NCBI GenBank assembly: GCA_947498705.1
Contig: CANMLW010000016.1
Coordinates: 1 to 64,000 of the forward strand
Reading direction: 5' to 3'
Length of the DNA stretch: 64,000 nucleotides
DNA from: an uncultured Aquimarina sp.
Lineage (GTDB): Bacteria; Bacteroidota; Bacteroidia; Flavobacteriales; Flavobacteriaceae
In this document: one piece after another, positions 53,371 through 62,163 of the stretch
How positions within the stretch are numbered: position 1 is the stretch's first letter
How the letters are laid out: every line of letters begins with the position of its first letter
The notes under the pieces: model-generated
What the model was told of the DNA's origin: nothing
What the model saw: the letters and a program-made list of their open reading frames with translations, nothing else
The model's database searches: none
Program-made: the position numbers and the translations under genes

Positions 53371-54630
53371 TTAATTAGTGATGTTGGCAGAGTTTCCGGT
53401 TCCTTTGCCAATGGCTCGATCATAACGTGAATTTGGAGCTCTGTAATAGGGGATAACGGTATATTCATTTTCGGTTTCGTCAAAATCACCGCTAATAAAA
53501 CCATAATCAATGGTATTGTCTGGTTTTAAAAGTACGTATTTGTAATTGTAAAACCCTTGTTTAAATAATCTTTTGGTATAATATAAACCACTGTCTTCGT
53601 CATAAGAAAGTCTTGTAGAATCGTCTAAAGTAAAGTTGTTGAAATTTCCGTATAAGTGAATTTGACCATCGCCAATGGATTCATAACATTTTAAAACAAA
53701 ATGCATCCAAACATAATCAGCTTCAGTAGTATTGTCTTCAGCATCTAGATTTCGAATAACAAAACTTCCATTTATATCTGGGTTATAGGTATATCTTCTA
53801 TTTGACCGAACTATATTTGGGTATAAGTAATTATTGTACAGATCTTTTAATTCGATACTTTGAGTACTAACCGTAGAGGCTCTTACATCTTTACTATCAA
53901 ATGATAAATATTCGTTTCCGCCTCCAAAAGAAGATTCTTGATCATATTTATATACTAATGTATTGGCTATAGTGAATTGAGGAACTAAATTGGTAATGGC
54001 GTTTTTTAAATCATTATTCTGTAATACTAATGTTTTTATATTCTGTCTGGGATTTCTTATAATGTCCTTAGAATCTATTTCAAATTGAACCGATTGTCTT
54101 GAGTCAATATATTTTAGATTTCGGGATCTTTTTACATATACCTTTACAGTTGTTAAAGGCTCGTAAATAATAAATTTTCTTGTGAGAACAACTTGATCAT
54201 CATCGTCATAAATTTCTAACTTATAATTACCACTAACCTTAAAACCTCTTGTGTCTTCGTTTGGTAGGCTCAAGTTGTAATGGCTATAGAGTTTTAGGGT
54301 GTTGAAAGAATTTTCGTAGTTTATAATTCTAATTTCGTCAAAACCGTCTAGATATTCATTTTTGTATAAAACAGAGGGACTCCAGTCAAAGTTATGATGT
54401 GTTATTCTATAATAATAATCTGCTTCATCACCATTTATGTCATCAAATGAAATTCTTAAGGGTTCTCCCAGTTTTAAGAGAGGCATTCCTGCATACTTTT
54501 CACCTGTATGTATTTGTATGGTTTTGATATGTGCTGCAGTTATATTTTCAGAATGATCAGACTGTCCAAATGAATGAGCAGGAATTACGATACATAAAAA
54601 GAGTGCTATTTGTTTTAATCGTTTGAGCAT
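53371..54630 (-). CDS. Type IX secretion plug protein (DUF5103)
   Basis: 419 residues. Signal peptide 1-22 (HSFGQ). DUF5103 signatures run through the protein: HIKTIQIHTGEKYAGMPLLKLGEPLRISFDD is split over its first strands, YYYRITHHNFDWSPSVL, FNTLKLYSHYNLSLPNED, GNYKLEIYDDDDQVVL and FIIYEP. Later: VWMHFVLKCYESIGDGQIHLYG, and GFYNYKYVLL with a carbohydrate-binding-like sandwich. The DUF5103 family includes Plug, which caps the SprA translocon of T9SS in its resting state. It stands directly divergent from nqrA, an arrangement I recall from other flavobacteria. Confidence 0.85.
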   Translation of the reverse strand: MLKRLKQIALFLCIVIPAHSFGQSDHSENITAAHIKTIQIHTGEKYAGMPLLKLGEPLRISFDDINGDEADYYYRITHHNFDWSPSVLYKNEYLDGFDEIRIINYENSFNTLKLYSHYNLSLPNEDTRGFKVSGNYKLEIYDDDDQVVLTRKFIIYEPLTTVKVYVKRSRNLKYIDSRQSVQFEIDSKDIIRNPRQNIKTLVLQNNDLKNAITNLVPQFTIANTLVYKYDQESSFGGGNEYLSFDSKDVRASTVSTQSIELKDLYNNYLYPNIVRSNRRYTYNPDINGSFVIRNLDAEDNTTEADYVWMHFVLKCYESIGDGQIHLYGNFNNFTLDDSTRLSYDEDSGLYYTKRLFKQGFYNYKYVLLKPDNTIDYGFISGDFDETENEYTVIPYYRAPNSRYDRAIGKGTGNSANITN

Positions 54631-54824
54631 TGTAAGATAATTATCGAGGGTAAATATAAGTAAAAAGCACTCATTAGGTTGAATAATGAGAACAGCTTAT
54701 CTACATATTTTATTGTTGTTTGGATTTTTTTTGATTGAATAAGTCGACGTTGGTTTATTATTTAGAACGAATATAAATAAAAATCTTATAACAAAACCAG
54801 CTTTCACTTACGTGTTTTAATTAG

Positions 54825-54832
54825 TAAATTTG
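54825..54832 (+). promoter_or_regulatory. -7 box of nqr operon
   Basis: TAAATTTG matches TAnnTTTG, 37 bp upstream of the nqrA ATG. The -33 position reads TTTCAC rather than TTG. Confidence 0.55.
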
Positions 54833-54868
54833 CACGATTTTTTTAGTTAATTAACATAGACTACAAAT

Positions 54869-56224
54869 ATGTCAAAAGACATTCGTATCAGAAAGGGCTT
54901 GGACATTAAGCTGGTAGGAGAGGCAGAAAAAGTTACTGCCGATGCTACAAGAAGTAATGTTTACGCAATTAAGCCTGACGATTTTCACGGTATTATCCCT
55001 AAAGTTGTTGCTAAACAAGGGACAGAAGTTAAAGCTGGTGAACCGCTTTTTCACTCAAAATCCAATGAAAATTTACTTTTCCCTTCTCCCGTTAGTGGAG
55101 AAATTGTAGAAATTATTCGCGGTGCAAAGAGAAAGATTTTGGCTTTCAAAATTCTTGCGGATAAGGAACAACAATATGCAGATTATGGAGTAAAGGACGT
55201 AAATGCAATGAACGGTGATGAGATAAAGACTCATTTACTGTCATCTGGTTGTTGGCCTTTTATAAAACAACGCCCTTATGATGTAGTTGCAAATCCTGAT
55301 GTGGCACCAAAAGCAATTTTTGTTTCTGGGTACTCAACAGCTCCATTGGCAGCAGAAAGTGATTATGTATTGCAAGGAAAAGAGAAAGAGCTTCAGACTG
55401 CAATAACGGCATTAAGCAAGTTGACTCAGGGAGATGTACATGTTTCTGTTGGTAAAAATGGAAATTCTCCGTTAGCTGGGTTAGATAATAGTAAGGTGCA
55501 TAAAGTATCAGGGCCTCACCCTGCAGGAAACGTTAGTGTGCAAATTGCTCAAATCAGTCCTATCAATAAAGGAGAGATTGTATGGGTAGTTAGTCCACAA
55601 GATCTTGTTATTATAGGAGAACTGTTATTGACAGGAAAATATAATGCAGAACGTATTATTGCATTGGTAGGCTCATCGGTAAAAACACCTAAATACTTTA
55701 GAACAAAAATAGGAGCCGAGGTAGCTTCTGTAGTGTATTCTTCTGGGGTAAATGATGAAGGTAATATTCGTGTGATTAGTGGTGATGTGCTTACCGGCGA
55801 CAATGTAAAACCAGATGGTCATTTGGGGTATTATCATAATACCATATCTGTGATACCAGAAGGAGATGATTACGAATTATTTGGTTGGAATAAACCAGTT
55901 TTTGATAAAATATCTCCCTCAAGAGCATTTACTTTTTCATGGTTGTTCCCCAATAAAAAATATGATTTAAATACCAATACCAACGGAGAGCACAGAGCTT
56001 TTGTGGTTACAGGAAGCTATGAAAGTGTTTTTCCTTTTGATATTTATCCATTGCAATTGCTTAAGGCATGTGCTGTAAATGATTTGGATGCGATGGAGCA
56101 ATTAGGAATGTATGAAATAGCGCCCGAAGATTTTGCGCTAACAGAATTTATATGTGTTTCTAAACAACCACATCAAAAAATTATAAGAGAAGGGTTGGAC
56201 TTAATGTTAAAAGAAATAGGATAG
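54869..56224 (+). CDS. nqrA: Na+-NQR subunit A
   Basis: 451 residues. Cytoplasmic subunit of the six-subunit Na+-translocating NADH:quinone reductase (takes electrons from NADH to menaquinone and pumps Na+ out). Seen: IRIRKGLDIKLVGEAEKV, HFHSKSNENLLFPSPVSGEIVEI-type lipoyl fold at about 55-95, WPFIKQRPYDVVANP, VSGPHPAGNVSVQIAQI and the C-terminal IREGLDLMLKEIG. Begins the operon; nqrB starts 4 bp after its stop. Confidence 0.96.
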   Translation: MSKDIRIRKGLDIKLVGEAEKVTADATRSNVYAIKPDDFHGIIPKVVAKQGTEVKAGEPLFHSKSNENLLFPSPVSGEIVEIIRGAKRKILAFKILADKEQQYADYGVKDVNAMNGDEIKTHLLSSGCWPFIKQRPYDVVANPDVAPKAIFVSGYSTAPLAAESDYVLQGKEKELQTAITALSKLTQGDVHVSVGKNGNSPLAGLDNSKVHKVSGPHPAGNVSVQIAQISPINKGEIVWVVSPQDLVIIGELLLTGKYNAERIIALVGSSVKTPKYFRTKIGAEVASVVYSSGVNDEGNIRVISGDVLTGDNVKPDGHLGYYHNTISVIPEGDDYELFGWNKPVFDKISPSRAFTFSWLFPNKKYDLNTNTNGEHRAFVVTGSYESVFPFDIYPLQLLKACAVNDLDAMEQLGMYEIAPEDFALTEFICVSKQPHQKIIREGLDLMLKEIG

Positions 56225-56228
56225 TGCT

Positions 56229-57455
56229 ATGGGATTAAAAGATAAATTACATAAACTAAAACTTAAGTATAAAGATACAAAGGTGTCTGCTGCATACAAT
56301 GCAATTCATACCTTTTTGTATATGCCTAACGAAACAACTCATTCTGGAGCACATATTAGAGCTGTAGATGATTTGAAACGTACCATGAATACCGTTATTA
56401 TGGCGTTGGTGCCATGTCTGATATTTGGAATGTTTAACGCAGGATATCAGCATCACCTAGCAGCTGGTGAAATCGAAGCAGTGAGTAATGGCTTTTTTAG
56501 CTCAGTATTCTGGTCTTTCGATAATTTGGTTGTTGGATTATGGAAAGTACTTCCGTTAGTCGTTGTTTCTTATGTAGTAGGACTTACAGTAGAAATTATT
56601 TTTGCAACTATCAAAAAACACGAAGTAGAAGAAGGTTACCTTGTTACAGGGATGTTAGTGCCTCTTATTGTACCTATTGATACGCCACTTTGGATGTTGG
56701 CAGTAGCGGTTGTTTTTGGAGTAGTAATTGGTAAAGAAGTATTTGGTGGTACAGGGATGAATATTCTTAACCCTGCACTGACTATACGTGCATTTTTATT
56801 CTTTGCTTATCCTACTTGGATGTCAGGAGATAAAGTATGGGTGCATGGAGCGGTAGAAAGAGCCAATGAAATAGCAGGAGGAGCACAATTAGATGCAATT
56901 TCTGGAGAAACAATTTTAGGAAGCCTTGCCCAAGGAGCAGAAGTTAAGTATAGTGTTTCAGATATGTTTTTAGGATTTATACCAGGTTCTGTAGGCGAAA
57001 CTTCTACCATTTTAATTTTATTGGCAGGATTGTTCCTTGTTTTTGCAAAAATAGGAAGCTGGAGAATCATGCTTAGTGCTACTATTGGAGCCTTGGTAAT
57101 GGGACTAATTTTTAATGGAGTAGTAAGCTCGGGATGGATAGGAGAAGGAAGCAAGTTCTTTGGATTAATGAGTACAGAATTCTGGCATCATCTACTTATT
57201 GGTGGATTTGCATTTGGAGTTGTCTTTATGGCAACAGACCCAGTAACTGCATCACAGACCAATAAAGGGAAATGGATTTATGGATTTCTTATAGGGTTTA
57301 TATCAATCCTGATTCGAGTTTTCAATCCTGCATATCCAGAAGGAGTAATGCTTGCTATTCTTCTAATGAATGTGTTTGCACCAACTATCGACCATTATGT
57401 GGTACAAGGAAATATTAAGAAAAGAATGAAACGTTTAAAATTAAAAACGGCGTAA
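56229..57455 (+). CDS. nqrB: Na+-NQR subunit B
   Basis: 408 residues with about ten membrane helices. The covalent FMN threonine is in FIPGSVGETSTILIL (about residue 260); the RNF/Nqr segment EVFGGTGMNILNPAL also lies in the membrane core, and MATDPVTASQ follows. It carries FMN and riboflavin and is a main part of the Na+ path. ApbE, which attaches the FMN, is encoded 6 kb downstream (from 63464). Gap to nqrC is 2 bp. Confidence 0.97.
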   Translation: MGLKDKLHKLKLKYKDTKVSAAYNAIHTFLYMPNETTHSGAHIRAVDDLKRTMNTVIMALVPCLIFGMFNAGYQHHLAAGEIEAVSNGFFSSVFWSFDNLVVGLWKVLPLVVVSYVVGLTVEIIFATIKKHEVEEGYLVTGMLVPLIVPIDTPLWMLAVAVVFGVVIGKEVFGGTGMNILNPALTIRAFLFFAYPTWMSGDKVWVHGAVERANEIAGGAQLDAISGETILGSLAQGAEVKYSVSDMFLGFIPGSVGETSTILILLAGLFLVFAKIGSWRIMLSATIGALVMGLIFNGVVSSGWIGEGSKFFGLMSTEFWHHLLIGGFAFGVVFMATDPVTASQTNKGKWIYGFLIGFISILIRVFNPAYPEGVMLAILLMNVFAPTIDHYVVQGNIKKRMKRLKLKTA

Positions 57456-57457
57456 TC

Positions 57458-58213
57458 ATGGCAATTAATACAGATAAAAATTCATATACAATCATTTTTG
57501 CCGTAGCTATGGTGGTAGTGGTTGGTTCGTTGCTAGCTTTTACAGCATCTTCTCTTAAAGAGAAAATCGATGCGAATAAGCGTACAGAAAAACAACAAAA
57601 CATACTTTTTGCTATGGGAGTGTCGGATGCAGAAGATCCTAATGAGTTTGTTCCTGCAGAAAAAGCACAAGAGTTGTTTGATCAATATGTAGGAGATCAA
57701 CAATATATTATTGTTGGTAGCAAAGCAGAGAAAACTTCTAAAGCATTTGATATAGAAGTAAAGAAAGAGAATGATAAGATAAAGCAAGATGCAAATTATC
57801 AAAGAAAAATGCCTTTGTTTATAGGAAAGAAAGATGGAGAAGAGTTTTACGTCGTTCCTATGAGAGGAAATGGACTTTGGGATGCTATTTGGGGATATGT
57901 TTCTTTGGATAAAGAATTTAAAACTGTTAAAGGAGCATTTTTTGATCATAAAGGAGAAACTCCTGGATTAGGAGCTAATATAAAAGAGGCTTATTTTAGA
58001 GATGATTTTATAGGCGAAAGTATATTAGACGCATCAGGAACTTACAAAGGAATTACTGTAAAGAAAGGAAATGCTGATCCTAAGAATGAGGATAAAACAG
58101 ATAATGAAGTAGATGCTATGGCAGGTGCAACAATTACTGGAGATGGTGTTACGGTAATGGTAAAGAAAGGCATCAAAATGTATCAACCTTATTTCGAAAC
58201 TTTAAAAAAATAA
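57458..58213 (+). CDS. nqrC: Na+-NQR subunit C
   Basis: 251 residues. One N-terminal membrane helix (about 10-30), then a periplasmic FMN-binding domain. The covalent FMN threonine is in EVDAMAGATITGDGV (about residue 226). Also seen: GNGLWDAIWGYVSL and HKGETPGLGANIKEAYFRDDF is split by the flavin loop. It needs ApbE flavinylation. It passes electrons between NqrB and the quinone site side. Confidence 0.97.
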   Translation: MAINTDKNSYTIIFAVAMVVVVGSLLAFTASSLKEKIDANKRTEKQQNILFAMGVSDAEDPNEFVPAEKAQELFDQYVGDQQYIIVGSKAEKTSKAFDIEVKKENDKIKQDANYQRKMPLFIGKKDGEEFYVVPMRGNGLWDAIWGYVSLDKEFKTVKGAFFDHKGETPGLGANIKEAYFRDDFIGESILDASGTYKGITVKKGNADPKNEDKTDNEVDAMAGATITGDGVTVMVKKGIKMYQPYFETLKK

Positions 58214-58216
58214 CAG

Positions 58217-58909
58217 ATGGCTGAAGTAACAGAAGAAAAAGTGAAAGCTAAAGAACCTAAAGAGCCTTTGTTTTCTAAGAAAAACAAGAAATTGTTATCA
58301 GATCCTCTAGCAGATAATAATCCAATTACTATTCAAGTATTAGGGATATGTTCGGCTTTGGCGATTACAGCTCAATTGAAACCTTCAATTGTAATGGCTA
58401 TTTCGGTAATTTTTGTATTAGGAATTGGGAACGTCGTTATTTCTTTAATGAGAAATATCATTCCATCTAAGATTAGAATTATTGTACAACTTGTTGTTGT
58501 AGCTGCATTAGTAATTATAGTGGATCAGGTACTAAAAGCATTTGCATATACATTAAGTAAAGAGCTTTCGGTATTTATTGGTTTGATTATTACTAACTGT
58601 ATTATTATGGGACGTTTCGAGGCCTTTGCATTAGGTAATGGCCCTTGGAAATCATTCTTAGATGGTGTAGGAAATGCTGCTGGTTACGGAGTACTATTAA
58701 TTATCGTGGCATTCTTTAGAGAATTACTTGGGTCGGGAACCTTATTCGGAATAAAAGTATTAGGAGATCCTATCGAGAAAACCGGGTTGTATGCTATCGG
58801 ATACGAGAATAATGGTTTTATGGTATTAGCGCCGATGGCTTTAATTACTGTGGGAATCATTATTTGGATTCAAAGAAGTAGAAATAAAGCATTAATAGAA
58901 GATCACTAG
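58217..58909 (+). CDS. nqrD: Na+-NQR subunit D
   Basis: 230 residues, six membrane helices. Seen: LLSDPLADNNPITIQVLGICSALAIT is split at helix 1, IGLIITNCIIMGRFEAFA (helix with the conserved Cys of the NqrD/NqrE Fe centre) and SFLDGVGNAAGYGVLLIIVAFFRELLGSG. A charged ~30-residue N-terminal extension (EEKVKAKEPKEPLF) precedes the usual start. A 75-bp spacer with a repeat separates it from nqrE. Confidence 0.96.
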   Translation: MAEVTEEKVKAKEPKEPLFSKKNKKLLSDPLADNNPITIQVLGICSALAITAQLKPSIVMAISVIFVLGIGNVVISLMRNIIPSKIRIIVQLVVVAALVIIVDQVLKAFAYTLSKELSVFIGLIITNCIIMGRFEAFALGNGPWKSFLDGVGNAAGYGVLLIIVAFFRELLGSGTLFGIKVLGDPIEKTGLYAIGYENNGFMVLAPMALITVGIIIWIQRSRNKALIEDH

Positions 58910-58910
58910 A

Positions 58911-58970
58911 GAGTTCACAGTTGCTGGCTGATAGTTGTATAGTAAACTATCAACCGTCAACCTTCAACTA
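58911..58970. repeat. Inverted/direct repeat element between nqrD and nqrE
   Basis: AGTTG (58919-58923) and TGATAGTT (58929-58936) have inverted partners AACTATCA (58945-58952) and CAACT (58965-58969). The right side is three direct TCAAC units. Small elements of this look occur between flavobacterial genes; the copy number elsewhere is unknown. Confidence 0.55.
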
Positions 58971-58984
58971 AAACTGATAAAAAA

Positions 58985-59704
58985 ATGGAATATTTAGAAT
59001 TATTTTTAAAATCAATCTTCATAGATAATATGGTATTCGCATTCTTTTTAGGAATGTGTTCATACCTGGCTGTATCAAAAAAGGTATCTACCGCCGTTGG
59101 TTTGGGGGCTGCCGTTATATTCGTATTGGCTATTACAGTACCACTTAACTTTTTATTAGATAAGTATATCCTTAGAGAAGGAGCATTGGTATGGTTGGGG
59201 CCAGAATATGCAGATTACGATTTAAGTTTTTTAACATTTATATTATTTATTGCTACCATAGCAACTATGGTACAATTAGTAGAGATTATAGTAGAAAAAT
59301 TCTCACCTTCTTTATATAATTCGTTAGGGATATTTTTACCTCTAATTGCTGTAAACTGTGCAATATTAGGAGGATCATTATTTATGCAACAGAAAGAATT
59401 TGCTACCATTTCTCATGCAGCAGTCTATGGTATAGGATCTGGAATCGGATGGTTTTTAGCAATTCTTGCGATTGCTGCGATTCGTGAAAAAATCAGATAC
59501 TCTAATGTGCCTGCACCACTTCGTGGATTAGGGATTACATTTATCCTTACTGGATTAATGGCCATTGGATTTATGAGTTTTGGTGGAATGTTAACAGGTG
59601 GAGAGGAAGAAGAGAAAAAAGAAACTAAGACTGTACAAACAGAGAAAGAAGAAAAGACTACAAAGAAAGTAGCCGAAAATACTAACGTTACAATACTTAA
59701 ATAA
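58985..59704 (+). CDS. nqrE: Na+-NQR subunit E with charged C-terminal extension
   Basis: 239 residues; vibrio NqrE is about 198. Six membrane helices. MEYLELFLKSIFIDNMVFAFFLGMCSYLAVSKKV is split at the first helix, which contains the Fe-ligand Cys. Also NSLGIFLPLIAVNCAILGGSLF and AIREKIRYSNVPAPLRGLGITFI. The last ~37 residues (GGEEEEKKETKTVQTEKEEK and on) are Glu/Lys/Thr-rich and not part of the fold. nqrF begins 1 bp after its stop. Confidence 0.96.
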   Translation: MEYLELFLKSIFIDNMVFAFFLGMCSYLAVSKKVSTAVGLGAAVIFVLAITVPLNFLLDKYILREGALVWLGPEYADYDLSFLTFILFIATIATMVQLVEIIVEKFSPSLYNSLGIFLPLIAVNCAILGGSLFMQQKEFATISHAAVYGIGSGIGWFLAILAIAAIREKIRYSNVPAPLRGLGITFILTGLMAIGFMSFGGMLTGGEEEEKKETKTVQTEKEEKTTKKVAENTNVTILK

Positions 59705-59705
59705 T

Positions 59706-61016
59706 ATGATATTTTTAGCATCTACCGGTGGAACAATCGCGATAACCATAATTTCGTTTTTGGTGCTGATTCTTGTTTTAGTAGGGATTTTGTTATTTGC
59801 AAAAGATAAGTTACTTCCTTCGGGACCGGTAAAGATTAAGATTAATGGAGAAAAGGAAATAGAAGTAGCCTCTGGAGGCACACTTTTATCGACTTTAGGT
59901 AACGAAAAAATATTTTTACCATCAGCTTGTGGTGGTGGTGGAACCTGTATCCAGTGCGAATGTCACGTATTAGAGGGTGGAGGAGAAGCACTACCAACAG
60001 AAACACCTCACTTTTCTAGAAAAGAATTACAACATGGTGCTCGTTTGGCTTGTCAGGTAAAGGTAAAGCAGGATATGAATATCGAAATTCCTGAAGAAGT
60101 TTTTGGAATTAAAAAATGGGAAGCAGAAGTAGTACGAAATTATAATGTAGCTTCTTTTATTAAAGAATTCGTTGTACGTATCCCAGAAGATATGGGATAT
60201 AAAGCAGGTGGATATATACAGATAGAAATACCACAGTGCGAGATTAAATATGCCGATATTGATATTACGGCACATCCAGAAGAGCACGAAACACCAGATA
60301 AATTTCAGGCAGAATGGGATAAATTTGGATTGTGGCCTTTGGTAATGAAAAATACAGAAACTGTAGAGCGTGCGTATTCTATGGCTTCTTACCCAGCAGA
60401 AGGAAGAGAAATAATGCTTAATGTACGTATTGCTACTCCGCCATGGGATAGAGCTAAAAATGGATGGATGGATGTAAACCCTGGAGTTGCTTCGTCTTAT
60501 ATTTTTGCTCAAAAACCAGGTGATAAAGTGGTTATTTCTGGGCCTTACGGAGAATTCTTTATTAACGAATCTGAAGCAGAAATGTTGTATGTAGGAGGAG
60601 GAGCAGGTATGGCACCAATGCGTTCTCACTTGTATCATCTGTTCAAAACTTTAGAAACAGGAAGAAAAGTAACTTATTGGTACGGAGGACGTTCTAAGCG
60701 CGAACTATTCTACCTAGACCATTTCTATGACCTAGAGAAGAATTTCCCTAATTTCAAGTTTTATTTGGCGCTTTCAGAACCATTGGAAGAAGACAACTGG
60801 AAAGTTAAAAAAGATATAGACGATACAGAAGGTGATGGATTTGTAGGATTTATCCATAACTGCGTTATTGATAATTACCTAAATCATCATGATGCTCCAG
60901 AAGATATAGAATTGTATTTCTGTGGGCCACCATTAATGAACAAGGCTGTTCAGAAAATGGGTGAAGATTTCGGGATCCCAGATGAGAATATAAGATTTGA
61001 TGATTTTGGCGGGTAA
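59706..61016 (+). CDS. nqrF: Na+-NQR subunit F, NADH-oxidising
   Basis: 436 residues. N-terminal membrane helix about 8-32. 2Fe-2S ferredoxin domain with cysteines 75, 81, 84 (ACGGGGTCIQC) and 116 (RLACQV). FAD domain with RAYSMASYPAEGREI. NADH domain with YVGGGAGMAPMRSHLYHL, YWYGGRSKREL and LYFCGPPLMN, ending in IRFDDFGG. It takes two electrons from NADH and passes them singly to the membrane subunits. Last gene of the tight operon; a terminator follows. Confidence 0.98.
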   Translation: MIFLASTGGTIAITIISFLVLILVLVGILLFAKDKLLPSGPVKIKINGEKEIEVASGGTLLSTLGNEKIFLPSACGGGGTCIQCECHVLEGGGEALPTETPHFSRKELQHGARLACQVKVKQDMNIEIPEEVFGIKKWEAEVVRNYNVASFIKEFVVRIPEDMGYKAGGYIQIEIPQCEIKYADIDITAHPEEHETPDKFQAEWDKFGLWPLVMKNTETVERAYSMASYPAEGREIMLNVRIATPPWDRAKNGWMDVNPGVASSYIFAQKPGDKVVISGPYGEFFINESEAEMLYVGGGAGMAPMRSHLYHLFKTLETGRKVTYWYGGRSKRELFYLDHFYDLEKNFPNFKFYLALSEPLEEDNWKVKKDIDDTEGDGFVGFIHNCVIDNYLNHHDAPEDIELYFCGPPLMNKAVQKMGEDFGIPDENIRFDDFGG

Positions 61017-61043
61017 ACCAACGATAATGATCAATAAGATTTT

Positions 61044-61075
61044 AAAAACCGATGCATGTTTATGTGTTGGTTTTT
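61044..61075 (+). terminator. Terminator after nqrF
   Basis: AAAAACCGATGCAT pairs with ATGTGTTGGTTTTT through three G:U pairs; the T-run continues downstream. Confidence 0.78.
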
Positions 61076-61111
61076 TTAGTTTTGTTTAACATTTAAAAAT
61101 TAAGAATACGT

Positions 61112-62041
61112 ATGAAATCAATACACATAATAAGAACTTTATTTTTTAGTTTATTCATCTGCTTTTTTGTAAGTGGGCAAGATTTGAAAAAAAAGTTTAT
61201 TCCAAAGTGGACAATCGGAGATCATAAGGTTTTTTTAAAAGAAAAAAAAGAAATCATACGAAAAAAAGATAGTGTACATAGTAAAGTTTCAAGTTCTAAG
61301 ACAATTATAGATGTAAAAAGTGAGACAGATGAAGCCTATATCATTAATGTTAAATATAGAAATCCAAGTTATACATTAACATGGTATGCATATAAAAATA
61401 TTACAAATGTATTGCCTGAGATAGAATATCTTAATTTTGAATTGGCATTCAATAAAAATGATTATTCATTAAAACTTTTAAATAGGAAAGCAGTAAGTAA
61501 GGAATATAAACAGTCGATAAGTAAAATTGAAAATTATTTTTTATCAGACATTAAGAATAAAGATGAAAAAATGGCTCCAGTTGGGAGGATTTTATATTCT
61601 GCTATCTTGAGACCTATTAATTTAATTAAAGAAAGTTTTAATACAAAAAATGGTATTGAGGAATTTATTGTTGATGAAATGAGCGTTTTTTTTAATTCTT
61701 ATGGAGAGTTTTTTGTAATTAATAAAGAGGAAAAAAACGAAAAATATTTTCCGGCTAAAAACAATCCTAATAAATTGGAAAAAGTTGTAGAAAGTGTGAA
61801 AAAATCGGAAATTGATGATAAAAACAGATATTATTCACTTGTTGAAGCAGTTTATTTTGTAGTAGATAAAGATGATAAAGAAGAGAAGAATCCTACAAAT
61901 GGATTTTATGTTAAAACTGTTGATATGAAACAATTTGACTTTGGTTCTTCCTGGATGATTAATTATGAATATAAAATGGAAAAAAATTATAAGGACAAAT
62001 TAATTAATAGTGAAACCATTACAATATCGTTGAAAGAGTAG
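61112..62041 (+). CDS. Hypothetical secreted protein
   Basis: 309 residues, not recognised. Signal peptide 1-23 (FFVSGQ). The mature part is Lys- and Asp-rich (KKKFIPKWTIGDHKVFLKEKK, VDKDDKEEKNPTN) with aromatic-rich strands (YRNPSYTLTWYAYKNI, WMINYEYKME). It lies after the nqr terminator; no link to Na+ respiration is visible in the protein itself. A periplasmic protein of this family type is plausible. Confidence 0.65.
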   Translation: MKSIHIIRTLFFSLFICFFVSGQDLKKKFIPKWTIGDHKVFLKEKKEIIRKKDSVHSKVSSSKTIIDVKSETDEAYIINVKYRNPSYTLTWYAYKNITNVLPEIEYLNFELAFNKNDYSLKLLNRKAVSKEYKQSISKIENYFLSDIKNKDEKMAPVGRILYSAILRPINLIKESFNTKNGIEEFIVDEMSVFFNSYGEFFVINKEEKNEKYFPAKNNPNKLEKVVESVKKSEIDDKNRYYSLVEAVYFVVDKDDKEEKNPTNGFYVKTVDMKQFDFGSSWMINYEYKMEKNYKDKLINSETITISLKE

Positions 62042-62163
62042 GTGTATAATACTTTAATAAAATGATAGTATTGTAATAGATATATAGAGTTATTTGGTAT
62101 AAATTGAAATGGTTTCTTGGAGTGTTAGTTTCTGATACTGTATAAAATGATACTATTAAAACT

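Noticed and set aside
60027..60638. Minus-strand frame of 203 codons
   Set aside because: Long but antisense to nqrF, whose Fe-S, FAD and NADH motifs are unmistakable; Cys/His/Phe-rich composition is that of a shadow.
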